Assembly: GCF_019649055.1 (NCBI RefSeq)
Contig: NW_026570227.1
Location: 1,612,001-1,676,000, forward strand
DNA: 64,000 nt
Source: Paramacrobiotus metropolitanus
Taxonomy: Eukaryota; Tardigrada; Eutardigrada; Parachela; Macrobiotidae
Reading direction: 5' to 3'
In this document: piece after piece, positions 22,871 to 32,830 of the stretch
Layout: each line of letters opens with the position of its first letter
Numbering within the stretch: the first letter of the stretch is position 1
Translations under genes and position numbers: made by a program
Notes under the pieces: generated by a model
Database searches by the model: none
What the model saw: the letters and a program-made list of their open reading frames with translations, nothing else
What the model was told of the DNA's origin: nothing

Positions 22871-23401
22871 CGACGAATGCTGATATTTAAGAGATCTATT
22901 TCTCTGATAATTTAGAGTTAGAATTTTGCATTTCTATCTTTACACCATACGTAAGCGACAAATATCTGTGTATACGAAGCCAGGAAGTGGGGAAACAGTC
23001 ACAGCAGCTCGGTTTGGCAAGCGCCATACCGGCATGCATGGACAAGCTGGTTTCTGGTCTGACAGTAGGTAACGAATTTTGTAAGGATAGAGTAATCAAC
23101 CGTAAAAGTATTTGTAGAACCGTATTAAACAATCAGCTCGTACGAAAACATTTCGGTGTTTCGCCGGGAAAGTTACCGCCATCTACTCGAACGGTGAGGC
23201 TGGTTTATTTTACTCAGTCACCATTGGTGACTGAGTAAAACAAAACAGACTTCGCGTTACCCGATTCGTCAGCGATGAAATTTGAAACAATATTACATAT
23301 ATATTGTCTAGAAACACGTCTAGAGCCGGTGAAACCATGCATCCGCCGGCTCAGAAGTTTCGCCGGCCCAGAAGGACGTCCACCGTAACTGTGACCTTAA
23401 A
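22871..23401. other. Intergenic DNA before the Polinton
   Basis: No gene. It contains a 33-base palindrome at 23208-23240 (TTTTACTCAGTCACCA, one T, then its complement) of unknown role. Confidence 0.5.
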
Positions 23402-23407
23402 TGTTTC

Positions 23408-23527
23408 AGAAGAAAACGGACCTTATATAAACACAAAATGGCGACGGCTTACGTCATAAACTGGAGTTGGGAGCTGGACTTTCTAGTTACAATTCCCGGT
23501 TGCACTTTATAACTACAGCTCCCAACT
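23408..23527 (+). repeat. Left terminal inverted repeat of the Polinton
   Basis: About 120 bp matching the complement of 36887-37005 with few mismatches. An internal inverted repeat (GGAGTTGGGAGCT, 23463-23475, and its complement at 23517-23529) lets each terminus fold into its own stem-loop. Confidence 0.95.
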
Positions 23528-23765
23528 CCCACACATGAGTCATCACAACTGTACACTGTATATATTTCATACGTGTATGAAACACGCTACATATGCAATA
23601 CTAACATCCGCACACAATTCGATGATATTATCATTAGACAAAATTTTAATTTTTGATTGTATTATATAATCGGTTGTCTGGATTGTGTTTTCACTTTAAA
23701 GTAAGTATTAAAGGCACGAAATCATAATAAATCACCATACATAAGCAAGAAAATATACTATCAAA

Positions 23766-23990
23766 ATGGCACGCCTAGTGTGTAAAAAGAACTTTTGCGA
23801 AGCAGTTATGGGAACATGCATTGTTCTAATGTTAATTTTAATAATATTGCTCGAGGCCTTTTTCGGAGTAAGTCATAATATGAAAACCAGTATCAACAAC
23901 TGTTCAGCACTGACAGTTGAAGATTTAATCAACGGAAACGTCACCCCATGGTCGAGTGTTAAATTCCGTGTCGACAATTCGACGCTTTGA
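23766..23990 (+). CDS. Small one-span membrane protein ORF in the Polinton
   Basis: 74 aa from ATG 23766. A hydrophobic segment at about residues 17-36 (CIVLMLILIILLEAFFGV) looks like a transmembrane helix or uncleaved signal anchor after a short basic N-terminus, with a polar C-terminal half. It is the only plus-strand candidate in the element and its end overlaps the polymerase 3' end by 66 nt. I recognise no family. It may be a chance ORF, but its position just inside the TIR and its start context (atcaaaATGg) make it worth noting. Confidence 0.4.
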   Translation: MARLVCKKNFCEAVMGTCIVLMLILIILLEAFFGVSHNMKTSINNCSALTVEDLINGNVTPWSSVKFRVDNSTL

Positions 23991-26900
23991 ATATGTAAGT
24001 CGAAACCGTTTATTTATTTCTTTTGCGGAAACCTCCAATTTACGCTTATTCCGCGTAATGTTAAACGGATAGTTCACGGTTACATCATTTGGCTGGTCTT
24101 GCGGTGCCAGGCTTTCTAATAGCATTTCCTTCAGGCTTTCGAGGTTCAACTGTTTCCTGGCTTTCCTTGTTAAGGTAAAGCCCTTGACCTTTATCGTTTC
24201 ACTGCCAGTGTTGGTGCGGTACGCGTAGCTTTTAGGCCCTGAAAAGAATGAAGTATAAATACTTATAAGCTGCACCGTAAAACAGCTTAACGTAGATCCG
24301 AATGTACCGAGTGCAACAAATTCGTTGATGTGCTCATTAGGCTCCAAGGACGATGACAAATCTCCTAAACATGTCCCCACTGGCGGATCAGGCAAGTCAT
24401 CAGTGTGAATATAAAAGATACTGTCTGCAAAGTGCACAGATAGAATTACAATACGAAAGACAGTTTCTTGAAATTCAGTACTTGCCAGTATCATGATATA
24501 ACAAGCGGTCTCCAACCATTTCCATAAACTTCAGCAAGTGCAACCGCGCATATGCTGTTGTGAATGCCGCAATGACAACATTTGTCTTTTGCTTGTTGGG
24601 ATGTAATCTTTTTAGAACGGTATTGAACAGCCATAACTTCATCAGTCACCAAGTCGAATCCGGCAACTTCGTATTTATTGGAAAACAAATAATCATGGAA
24701 AATCTCTTTCTTTTCAACAAATGCGGTGTTGGATCTGTCCTCCTGCTGGCCGAACTTACCCCTGTAAAAAGACTCAGAATTAAAACTGCATGTTGCCAAT
24801 CGAATTAATACTCTTTACCAAAAACTATTCAGCATAAGTTTGGACAACGCTCTTAGCCCATCGTTTTCGCAATGTTGTTTTTATCCAATAAAATATTTTC
24901 TTTACTAAGAAACTCTTCAATATATCTGTCTTTGTCTTCCTCTGTTCGACAGTTCGGTGGATAGCCTGATGCCTCTGTTTTAAGCTTCAAAATAGATCTA
25001 TGTATTCTCTGAATAAATATTGCATCTGCTCTGGATAATGCCAAACAGAGTAAATCTTTTCAATGCGGTAGCCAGCTTCTATCGCGCGGTGAATTTCTGG
25101 TGTACACCACGTTCCTTCCAAAGCCCTGTCATCATCTTCATGGCAGCACGGTGTGTTCACGCGCTCCTGTACGCATTTGGCACATAACGGAAATGTAAGC
25201 TTGTCGGTTCTGTACGGCAGTACAGGGAGAAATAATGACGGTGGTGGAATGATACGGCATTTCATCACTCCGAATATGCTTTCCACAGGCGGGAAGTCCT
25301 TTGTGATGATGACAGGAGCTCCCACTGGATAAGGCAGATTTTTATTGATGTAGGGGTACTCACTAATAACGTCGAGGGAATAGATTTTTCGCCTGGCGCA
25401 CATTTGTGGTACAGTTTGATAGCGTTTGTTCGGCCCCCGGTGAATGCATCTCGTGGGTGCATAGGCTCTTCAATGTTTGCTAACTCGATGACTTGTTTGA
25501 ATTCCATGTCTGCTGCTAGGCGCGCATCGTATTCGTGCTCCCAGATTGAAACAAGAGCGTAACCCATAGCTTTTATTGCGTCAAGGCGTGAGTCAGTTGC
25601 TTTGTTGATTTCTTCCATGGGGCGATTAAGAAATGGATGCAGTGTACTTTTTGTCGTGCAGTCGCTGCAACCGTGCCACATACACCCTTAAAAGAACAAA
25701 CACAATTATATCAAAACTTTCTGTATTTGCTAAAATTCGTTGTTCATCTAATTTACCTAGAAACTCATAAACGGTTTTATTCCTTGGGTCAAAACCATCT
25801 ACTGTCCAAGGGCCGATTCGAACCTCGCGCTGGAGTTGTATATCGTTGTCCATTTCAATCCATCGGAGCCAACGATCTCCTTTGGCAGAAGATTTTTTAC
25901 CTTGTCCAGGGGGACCAATCAGCGCAATTTGGTTTTTCTTTAACATCCGCGCTCTCCAAAAATAATTACACATTCCAGGGGTGGTAAGGCCTGAAGCAAA
26001 TGGACACAATCCATTCGTCACTTGTTGGAAGAGCGTTCGAAACTTCTCACATGCTTGTTGGAGAACAAGAACATCTTGCGAGCAATATCTATAACAGAGC
26101 TAAATAAATACGGCGGCCAGAGTAAATGACATATTTTACCTACCCAATAAAGTGAGCATTAAAGTCAAATTGATTGTTGTGACGGCGTCGCTCTTTACGG
26201 AACCACTTTATAAAACGTTTACGCTCTTTCTTTTCATGAGCTGGTAACCGTAATCGTGTCGATCTGGCCATGGAAGAATTTTGTTCCAATTTTCTGGCTG
26301 ATTAAGTTTGTGAGGAAAGTCTCCTTTGGTTTCTTGCAAACCGAATGCTTTGGCAAAATTTTTGAGCGATGACGGCACATAATTCATAGAGTCACGGAAT
26401 TTTATTTTAAGTTTTGAAATATCCATCTGCACAACCTTGCTCCCGTTAAAGATCAATGGGTGTGGAATGATTCCGTTCTTAATTAGATAGTTTAGCAGAA
26501 AATACCCGTCAAATCCCTAAAAAGTAAGTTTTTGTCAACAAAAGCTTATGATTGCTTATGAAGTTTTGACATTGTTTACCTTCAAGTTGTGTGCAATAAA
26601 GGTGTACCCACGAAAGCGTTCGCTAAAGATGAATTCCCCCAAAGCACTTGAAATATCACCGCTAATATTTCCATCTTCCGGAAGGACAAATTTCTCGTCT
26701 TTTGTTGCTATGACCGCTAAATTCACTTTGAAATCACCTGCCTCATCTTGAAACGTTTCAAGATCAAAGTACGCTAGCTTATCGTTTAGGTGTTTAGCCT
26801 TTTCTTTGTCTGTGAGCTCAATGGGTTGCATGTAGCAGACATGATTATCTTCGGGCATGAAGAACAATGAGCACGTTGGGCAAAAGACTTCACCACACCG

Positions 26901-28256
26901 ATGTTGTTGGTCATCTATATCCAGTTCAATATCATCGTTTTCATTGTCGCTATCCTTGTCGCCGTCATCGTAAAGCGGATAATTTTGTGGCAAGTCGTAA
27001 TTGGTCTTCATTCGACGATTCACCATGGAAACAAACGACTTACATAATTCACAAATAAAGAACTTTGCGCAGATTGGACTGCTTCCGGACTTATGCGTGT
27101 AAAAGCACTCTTGCCCATGGAAATCGCGATTACAGTCAGGACAGTGGATGTTCTGAAGCTTGTCCATAGGGCAGGTTACAGATAAACACTGATGACACTT
27201 GAACTCACATCTGTGGTTCTGCCTTTTGTTGTAGCCCTTCATACAGCGGTAGCAATAATACTGTTGTTCAAAATACGCGGGCAGGGATGTTAGCACGTCA
27301 AAATGATGATCATGATGCAGCAGCATGATCCGTTTTTCACAGTACGCGCCGCAGTACACAATTGAGTTTCCATGGTCCACCGAGACTACAATAAATTGAT
27401 AATTTGGTAAAACGATTTCAAATCGAGGAATATCCTCCACACTGAATTCTCTATCTGGCAATTCCGCAGCCTGCAGCAACTCCTTGGTCTTTTCGGTCTG
27501 CAACTTCTTCGTTCGGTAAAGCTTTGTATACATTGTTTTATCGCCATCTGCATGCGCCTTAGCGACCACAATAGCTCGCGCCATACACAAGCAGTCCGTG
27601 TTGCGGATTTGTGTAATGCATCGTTTCTTGTCCAGTATTTGCCGTAACAGCTTTGAAACGTTTTTTCTGCACGACCCAGTTGGAATATCCGTATGCTGCA
27701 CAGACAATTCAAAAGATTCATCCAATAAAAACGCCTGATTTGAATTCAAGATTCTCCGGATCGTTGTCATCCATCTTTCAACACTCAGCTGATCACGTTG
27801 GATAGGTGGCATCCAAATTGGGTATTGCAGTGCGTTTTGATACAAGCGAATTCTAACCAAATTGTGGGCTGGAATTGCCGAAAGCACGGTGTCCAGAATG
27901 TCTTTCAATAAAAGAGTTATGGTTTTAATCGCGTATTTAAATGACAAATTATCCAGACCGTGTATCACACATTTATAGGTTTCAAACGACACTGAAAATT
28001 TTTGTGAATATTTAGCCCCCGTTTTTTCCAACTCATAATAATCTTTAATATCATACAAATCCGGATCAAGTTCTTCTAGGTTCTGTACTGGCACATCGAT
28101 CGGAGCCGGAGGTATAAAATAATTGTGATCGAGAAGCGCATAATTATGATTGAAAAGAGCAATATCAGCAAAGTTAGTTTCAGCACTGGTGCCGGGGTCA
28201 AACAATTCTGCGGATAAGTCAGGGTTTGCGCCATGATGAAAGCAAAATATGGCCAA
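23925..28256 (-). CDS. PolB: Polinton family B DNA polymerase (protein-primed type), 7 exons
   Basis: Replicates the element. Exons: 28256-26580, 26516-26144, 26088-25757, 25686-24819, 24761-24486, 24424-24308, 24238-23925. The N-terminal part is long, with Cys/His clusters (CYRCMKGYNKRQNHRCEFKC) and an acidic stretch. Exonuclease motifs are present: Exo I YFDLETF (end of exon 1), Exo II GFDGYF (start of exon 2), Exo III YCSQDV (start of exon 3). Polymerase motif A reads LDVISEYPYIN, where family members usually have DxxSLYP. A KLKTEASGYP segment, the KLMLNSFW region and the metal-binding YHDT|DS pair split by intron 5 follow. Intron 5 is of GC-AG type (24425-24485). The frame slips at six A/T runs (26231-26234, 25385-25389, 24989-24992, 24864-24867, 24609-24613, 24587-24590), so this copy as written does not translate through. 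Confidence 0.88.
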
Positions 28257-28535
28257 AAAAAGTTGCTAGCGACAAAGATGCCACTTTATATAACTGATTT
28301 GGACGAGAACAAAATTCCAGTACAGCATTTTGTAACGGGTACGGTTAGTTAGGCAGGTTACACTGACTCATGCACTAGAAATTCTTGGCATGCTAATATC
28401 CGCGTGAGTACTTTCTTCACTGCAATCGGTATCGGTGGGAAATACAGCACCACAGCGGATGCAACGTCTGTTACCTCGGTCATCTGCAATAACATAGAGC
28501 TTGTTAAAATTTTTTTTTAAAAGCGCGGAAACATT

Positions 28536-29099
28536 TCATTGCATACCCCAGTAAGCATTCTGATCTGATCTTGAGTTGCGGCAGCGTCGTTGCCGTCGAA
28601 CGTGAACTTTTACTTCTGGAATCGGCATACGGCAAAGCAGGCATTTCGTACGACTTTTTAAATGGTGATCCAGCATCCAGTTAGAGTAAGCTTGAGCTTT
28701 ATTAGGACTGTAACACTTGTCCTTGCTTAGATCGGCAAAACGCGGACAGCCCAGTGTATCAAGATTAATGACATCAGATTTAATCAGTTTTTGAAGAATA
28801 AGACACTTTTGCCCCCCTTTTGCATAGAAAACGACATCGGCAGGATCGTCAACGTAGCGAAGATAATTTTTAAACGCTCGTTCGATTTGGTGTTCTAACT
28901 CTGAGATAGCTTTATCGAACACAGCATCAATATCCGAAGAACAAACGCCATATTTATTCACAATGTAATTGCTTGGCGCTAACGCAAATGTGGTATAATA
29001 AAGGCAATAAAATTCGACCGAGCTTATTGCAAGTGACGTAATAATTGGCTTCCCGTTAAGCGCATACCACTTAATGTCTACAACAATATGGTAAACCAT
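28536..29099 (-). CDS. Conserved Polinton protein of unknown function
   Basis: The frame is open from 29207, but the likely start is the Met at 29099 (MVYHIVVDIKWYALNG), giving 187 aa. It has an N-terminal hydrophobic beta-like strand ending in Asp, a central YAKGGQKCLILQKL segment, NLDTLGCPRF, and a C-terminal Cys-rich tail (KCLLCRMP). I recall a protein of this layout in other Mavericks, next to the polymerase; its role is not established. It lies between protease and polymerase on the same strand. Intergenic 28257-28535 holds nothing recognised. Confidence 0.55.
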   Translation of the reverse strand: MVYHIVVDIKWYALNGKPIITSLAISSVEFYCLYYTTFALAPSNYIVNKYGVCSSDIDAVFDKAISELEHQIERAFKNYLRYVDDPADVVFYAKGGQKCLILQKLIKSDVINLDTLGCPRFADLSKDKCYSPNKAQAYSNWMLDHHLKSRTKCLLCRMPIPEVKVHVRRQRRCRNSRSDQNAYWGMQ

Positions 29100-29318
29100 T
29101 TTTGGACCTAATGCTTTAGAAATCGTTAATTTCCGCTGGCGTAATGAGATGAAAAAGCTGTTGCATCTGAAAATTGTCCACTGACTGGGGTATTTTATGT
29201 GCATCAAAACGGATGCAGCGCAACGTCACGCTGGACCGCAAAATATTTTGGTGCACAACAAATTATTTTTAATCACATACAAACAGAACGTGAAAAATCT
29301 GGCGTTGATGACGTGACT

Positions 29319-29859
29319 TTATTGCGTTATCTGGCGGAAAACAGACTGAATAAGCAAAGAATTATCACGGACAACAGTTTTTAAATTAAAATAATAATTA
29401 ACATAAGCACAAACCATTCGATCATTCGAAGCTTTGCTATTGGTAAATAAATGAATAAGAGAAGTAAATGACTCGCCGGAGCATCGTTTTAGAATAAAAA
29501 AGCAGCAATACTGTCCGCATACGGTACTCCACTCCATTTGTAAACGATGCGCTTGTGAAATAACCATGCCCGCGTTCTTGCAAAAAAGTTTCAATGTAGT
29601 GGCCGTAATAATGCGGTTCATGACCGTAAGAGTCAAAATATTCCAGCTGTCCTGGTATAGCCTGGTAGAACGCCAGCCAATGCGAGCCAGGTTTCGCAGC
29701 TTCGTCAGTATTGACAACGCATGCCCATGGTAGCTTGGCTGGCAGCGACGATGGTAGCATATCCGCAGCGAATACACCAATAAAAGCGTCTCTCGTCACG
29801 GTATTTGAACGTAGCACGTGATCAATCTCAGCAGTGTCCATTGTAGTGCCGATCTGCAT
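29319..29859 (-). CDS. PRO: Adenain-type cysteine protease (virion maturation)
   Basis: Polinton protease related to adenovirus and Ulp1-like C5/C48 peptidases, expected to process capsid precursors. The start is probably Met 29841 (MDTAEIDH). The His of the active site lies in KPGSHWLAFYQ, the acidic residue in LEYFDSYG, and the Cys in STVCGQYCCFF. The His and Asp segments are in one frame (29859-29437) and the Cys segment in another (29780-29319). The change of frame coincides with a run of six A at 29582-29587. As written the gene is split; the three catalytic positions themselves look conserved. Confidence 0.82.
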
Positions 29860-29899
29860 TCAAAATAAAATTTGAATTTTCTTTTTAAAGCTTTGTCCT

Positions 29900-29951
29900 G
29901 TAAACAACGGGCGACCGAGAGCGCGAAGCGCTCCGGTCGCCCATTGTTTAC
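29900..29951. repeat. Strong hairpin between protease and major capsid genes
   Basis: Arms of 25 (29900-29924) and 24 bases (29928-29951) around the loop GAA, with one mismatch and one unpaired base. The core pair is GGGCGACC/GGTCGCCC. It sits in the only notable gap between structural genes of the Polinton, in a GC-rich island. It could be an RNA 3'-end or processing signal, a packaging site or a replication structure. Confidence 0.8.
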
Positions 29952-30084
29952 CACATCCGTCACGATTCTCTTCAGCGTCAAAAGGGGCCGACGGCGCGCC
30001 AACCCCCCACTTGCGACCCTGAAGCTTACCGCTCAGGCAACAACACGACAATGTTTTAGGCTGTCAAACGCTTACGTTACGTTT

Positions 30085-31419
30085 TTAAGCCGTAAAATCC
30101 GCAATGAGCTGGCGATGTGAGTTGACTTCAATTATATTATCCCACACCATCATCGTAATGGCCATAATTGGTTCAGTTAATTGGGCGGCGAACTGCAGGC
30201 GGATTGATAGATTTCCTTGGCGTACGGTGCTCATCGGTCCCCGGCCTGTCCGTGAAGGTGTCAGATCGAATCCCCAAATAGCAAATCCTTCCGCAAATGC
30301 TTTACGGTCGAAAGGCAGCGCCCCGTCCGGTGCGTGCAAGCGGCCAAGCGTCTCCAAAAGACCGTCATATGATTGCAAATAATCACCCGTGGCGAAATTT
30401 GGTCGGTAGGCTTGTGCGGGATACGACTGTCCGTCGACTTCGACACTTATATAGTTGAGATTGAAATGTTCAAAGTTAAACGGATTACCTCGGCGCAGCC
30501 CGTGAAAACTCGAGCTTTTTACAAATCCCACAAAAACACATTTGGGTACTGCTCCAATATTTAAATTAGCCAGCACTGTGCTCTGAATCATACCAATATC
30601 ATTAACACGCATACACACTCTCTCAATAGGGTATTTCACAGTCTTTGTCGATAATTGGGCAGTAAGCGCAGACAAATATGCCGGATTAGGCACAAAGCGT
30701 TTGACGTACAGCCGCGGATTGCGAATGTATGCTTTAAAAGTATCCACTGGAAGATTGGCGTATGAACGCAGGTAGAATTCCGGCTTATTCAAAATGAGGC
30801 GCACATGTAGCGGTACACCGGTGATCAAATTTTTTCCCTGCTGGAAAATGTCCGTACATAATTTGGCGCTGAATGGGACGTACTCGTTGGTCACAAACAT
30901 GGCTTTCCGCGTTACTTCTCCAGCGTTATTGGCATGATCTTCTAGGTACCCGGGAGTGTCTATATAAAATCCAGCACTTGTTGCCTGGCTTTTTAGGGCA
31001 GCCGGTGTGTACCCCAACAAATTTTCCAAATACGCTCGGTAGGCATATAATGGGGTGGAATTAGTTATCAGGCGGTTGGCCATTGTTACCTCTACCGAGC
31101 TGAATATAGAATGCGCTATTAGGTTCACTGGTGCAACCAGATCCGTGTTTTCAATATGCGTAGCCGCACCAAGTCCTGCAATTTGCTTTTTGATTGCAAT
31201 ATCCATTTCTAGCGTAATTTCCGGTAGCACTAGCAGCGCCGACGTTGAAGGGGGAATGTAAAAGGAAATTTCTCCAGAACTAATTTCTTCTGTTTGCCCT
31301 GATGTTGGTAGAATGCGTTCTTCTTCTGTCCGCACAAAATCCGCTAGAGTGGCCGGAACGGAGAATAAATCCGACTCGACCTGCATAGCTGGCACGCTTC
31401 CTTCCAAAATAAAAGCCAT
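30085..31419 (-). CDS. MCP: Major capsid protein, double jelly-roll type
   Basis: 444 aa from Met 31419 (MAFILEGSVPAM). An upstream in-frame Met at 31437 would add six residues and overlap the preceding gene. It matches in length and layout the Polinton major capsid protein, a double jelly-roll of the adenovirus/PRD1 lineage. Recognisable are the N-terminal SGEISFYIPPSTSALLVLPE strand region and the C-terminal RQGNLSIRLQFAAQL followed by MMVWDNIIEVNSHRQ. The frame is uninterrupted. It follows the basic protein gene by one base and precedes the hairpin at 29.9 kb. Assembly into capsids is inferred from the family and not shown. Confidence 0.85.
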   Translation of the reverse strand: MAFILEGSVPAMQVESDLFSVPATLADFVRTEEERILPTSGQTEEISSGEISFYIPPSTSALLVLPEITLEMDIAIKKQIAGLGAATHIENTDLVAPVNLIAHSIFSSVEVTMANRLITNSTPLYAYRAYLENLLGYTPAALKSQATSAGFYIDTPGYLEDHANNAGEVTRKAMFVTNEYVPFSAKLCTDIFQQGKNLITGVPLHVRLILNKPEFYLRSYANLPVDTFKAYIRNPRLYVKRFVPNPAYLSALTAQLSTKTVKYPIERVCMRVNDIGMIQSTVLANLNIGAVPKCVFVGFVKSSSFHGLRRGNPFNFEHFNLNYISVEVDGQSYPAQAYRPNFATGDYLQSYDGLLETLGRLHAPDGALPFDRKAFAEGFAIWGFDLTPSRTGRGPMSTVRQGNLSIRLQFAAQLTEPIMAITMMVWDNIIEVNSHRQLIADFTA

Positions 31420-31420
31420 T

Positions 31421-31888
31421 TTAAAATGCGTCCTCAAATTCTCTTGGGGGAATCCGTTTAAGCCGTTTAAGTCGGAAGGAAGGTTTCTTTATCTTTTTTG
31501 TCCTCTTGTGCTGCTGCTTGAGCCGTTTGATGCCTCCTTGCTGTTGAGGTTGCGCAGTTAACGCTTCCGAAATTTTCTCTCCTACCTTCTTGGATGTTTC
31601 ACTAAGAACTGTTGTCGCTGCGTCGCGTAAGTGGGGCTTTGCTGCTTCCATTGCTGCTCTGGCATGTGGTGCCGCTGCTTTAATAACCGGGGCAGCAAAA
31701 TGCGCTAATTTACTAAACATTGCGCGCAGAAAATTAGGTAGCATAAATCCGCTGCCATTTTGCATTAAACTCCCGCGATAGCGTGTCATGACGGCTCCAT
31801 AGCCGTGCTGGCTACTAGCGCCCGTGGCGGCCCCCGCAAATAAATCCAGATAGAACGATGGTGACGGCTCAAAGAGGATTACGGGCAT
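31421..31888 (-). CDS. Basic virion-type protein of the Polinton
   Basis: 155 aa. The N-terminal part is Gly-rich (FAGAATGASSQHGYGAVMTR, then YRG). A central Ala-rich amphipathic stretch (KAAAPHARAAMEAAKPHL) follows, then a very basic C-terminus (KRLKQQHKRTKKIKKPSFR). The position between the two capsid genes and the composition suggest a minor virion or DNA-condensing protein, as adenoviruses have, but no specific homology is claimed. The stop is one base from the likely MCP start. Confidence 0.55.
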   Translation of the reverse strand: MPVILFEPSPSFYLDLFAGAATGASSQHGYGAVMTRYRGSLMQNGSGFMLPNFLRAMFSKLAHFAAPVIKAAAPHARAAMEAAKPHLRDAATTVLSETSKKVGEKISEALTAQPQQQGGIKRLKQQHKRTKKIKKPSFRLKRLKRIPPREFEDAF

Positions 31889-31891
31889 TTT

Positions 31892-32830
31892 TTAGCGATA
31901 GTAATACTGAATGGGGCGGAAATGCAGCTTTACCATTGACTTTCCAGTCTGAAAAATTGCCGCTTCTCCGAGATCAGTTGCAATGTTGATATCAATAGTG
32001 TCCAGTCGATCGTATAAAACAGGTAAATAATGTGGATCCTCAAACCTTTCCGAAACAATTTCGAAGCGAGGAACACTTGCTTTAATGGGGAAAGCGCGCA
32101 AAAGCTGCATAGTTTCATCGCCCACAATATTGTAGTCGCACTTGTTGCAGTAGACAAAAATTGATTGGTTCCCAATGTGCATATTCACGGGCTTATCTGC
32201 TGTCATTGTTATAGACGTCTCCAACAACTGCAACTCTGCCAAGGCTTTCAGCTGGTCGGACAGTGTTGTAGCTGCGGAAGCAAAATTCGTTTTTTCCATC
32301 AAAAAATTTTCATATTGTTCAGACTGTGCAGCAGAAAATCGTCGTTCTTTAAATCCAAGCATACGGGATAGATGCAAAGATGAGGGAGGAAAATCCAGAA
32401 AAACACGTACGCTGGGAAATTTCACTTTGAGCTTGGGCTCGGTTGCTACTAATTCTAGTTGAAAAGCCTGTTCTTCCGCTGTAGAATCGCGAAATGGCTT
32501 TAACCGTGGTACTTTATTGTTGATAAAATTAATGATGTCACTTTTCTCATAGATCCCTGCAGGTACCGTAATTGTGTCCCGGTCCATAGCGAAAACACCG
32601 TTGCTATCCATAGAAGTAATTTGGTCAACGTGCAACGTTTGGGAACTGGGTAAATTGTACATTGAATTAGGATACTGTATTTCCACCAATGCCATTTCCC
32701 ATTGTCCCGGTAGGGATATCACGCTCTTTAACTTTGTGGTCCATTCAGCTGCATTATTTTTTGGGAACTGTTGCATACAGGCATCAGATGGAAGCGTGAC
32801 ATAAAAGCTATTATGAGCCATTTCTGACAC
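31892..32830 (-). CDS. mCP: Minor capsid (penton-like) protein
   Basis: 312 aa; starts at Met 32830, with another Met three codons in (MAHNSFYVTLPSDACMQQF). The N-terminal motif SFYVTLPSD, then WTTKLKSVISLPGQWEMALV, is the hallmark of the Polinton minor capsid protein, a single jelly-roll penton analogue. The C-terminal half contains PRFEIVSERFEDPHYLPV and ends MVKLHFRPIQYYYR. The start overlaps the integrase stop by 20 nt. The frame is intact. Confidence 0.85.
   Translation of the reverse strand: MSEMAHNSFYVTLPSDACMQQFPKNNAAEWTTKLKSVISLPGQWEMALVEIQYPNSMYNLPSSQTLHVDQITSMDSNGVFAMDRDTITVPAGIYEKSDIINFINNKVPRLKPFRDSTAEEQAFQLELVATEPKLKVKFPSVRVFLDFPPSSLHLSRMLGFKERRFSAAQSEQYENFLMEKTNFASAATTLSDQLKALAELQLLETSITMTADKPVNMHIGNQSIFVYCNKCDYNIVGDETMQLLRAFPIKASVPRFEIVSERFEDPHYLPVLYDRLDTIDINIATDLGEAAIFQTGKSMVKLHFRPIQYYYR

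Noticed and set aside
25811-25840. tRNA B-box-like sequence (GATTCGAACC) in the Polinton
   Set aside because: It lies within polymerase exon 3 and has no A-box or acceptor stem partner.
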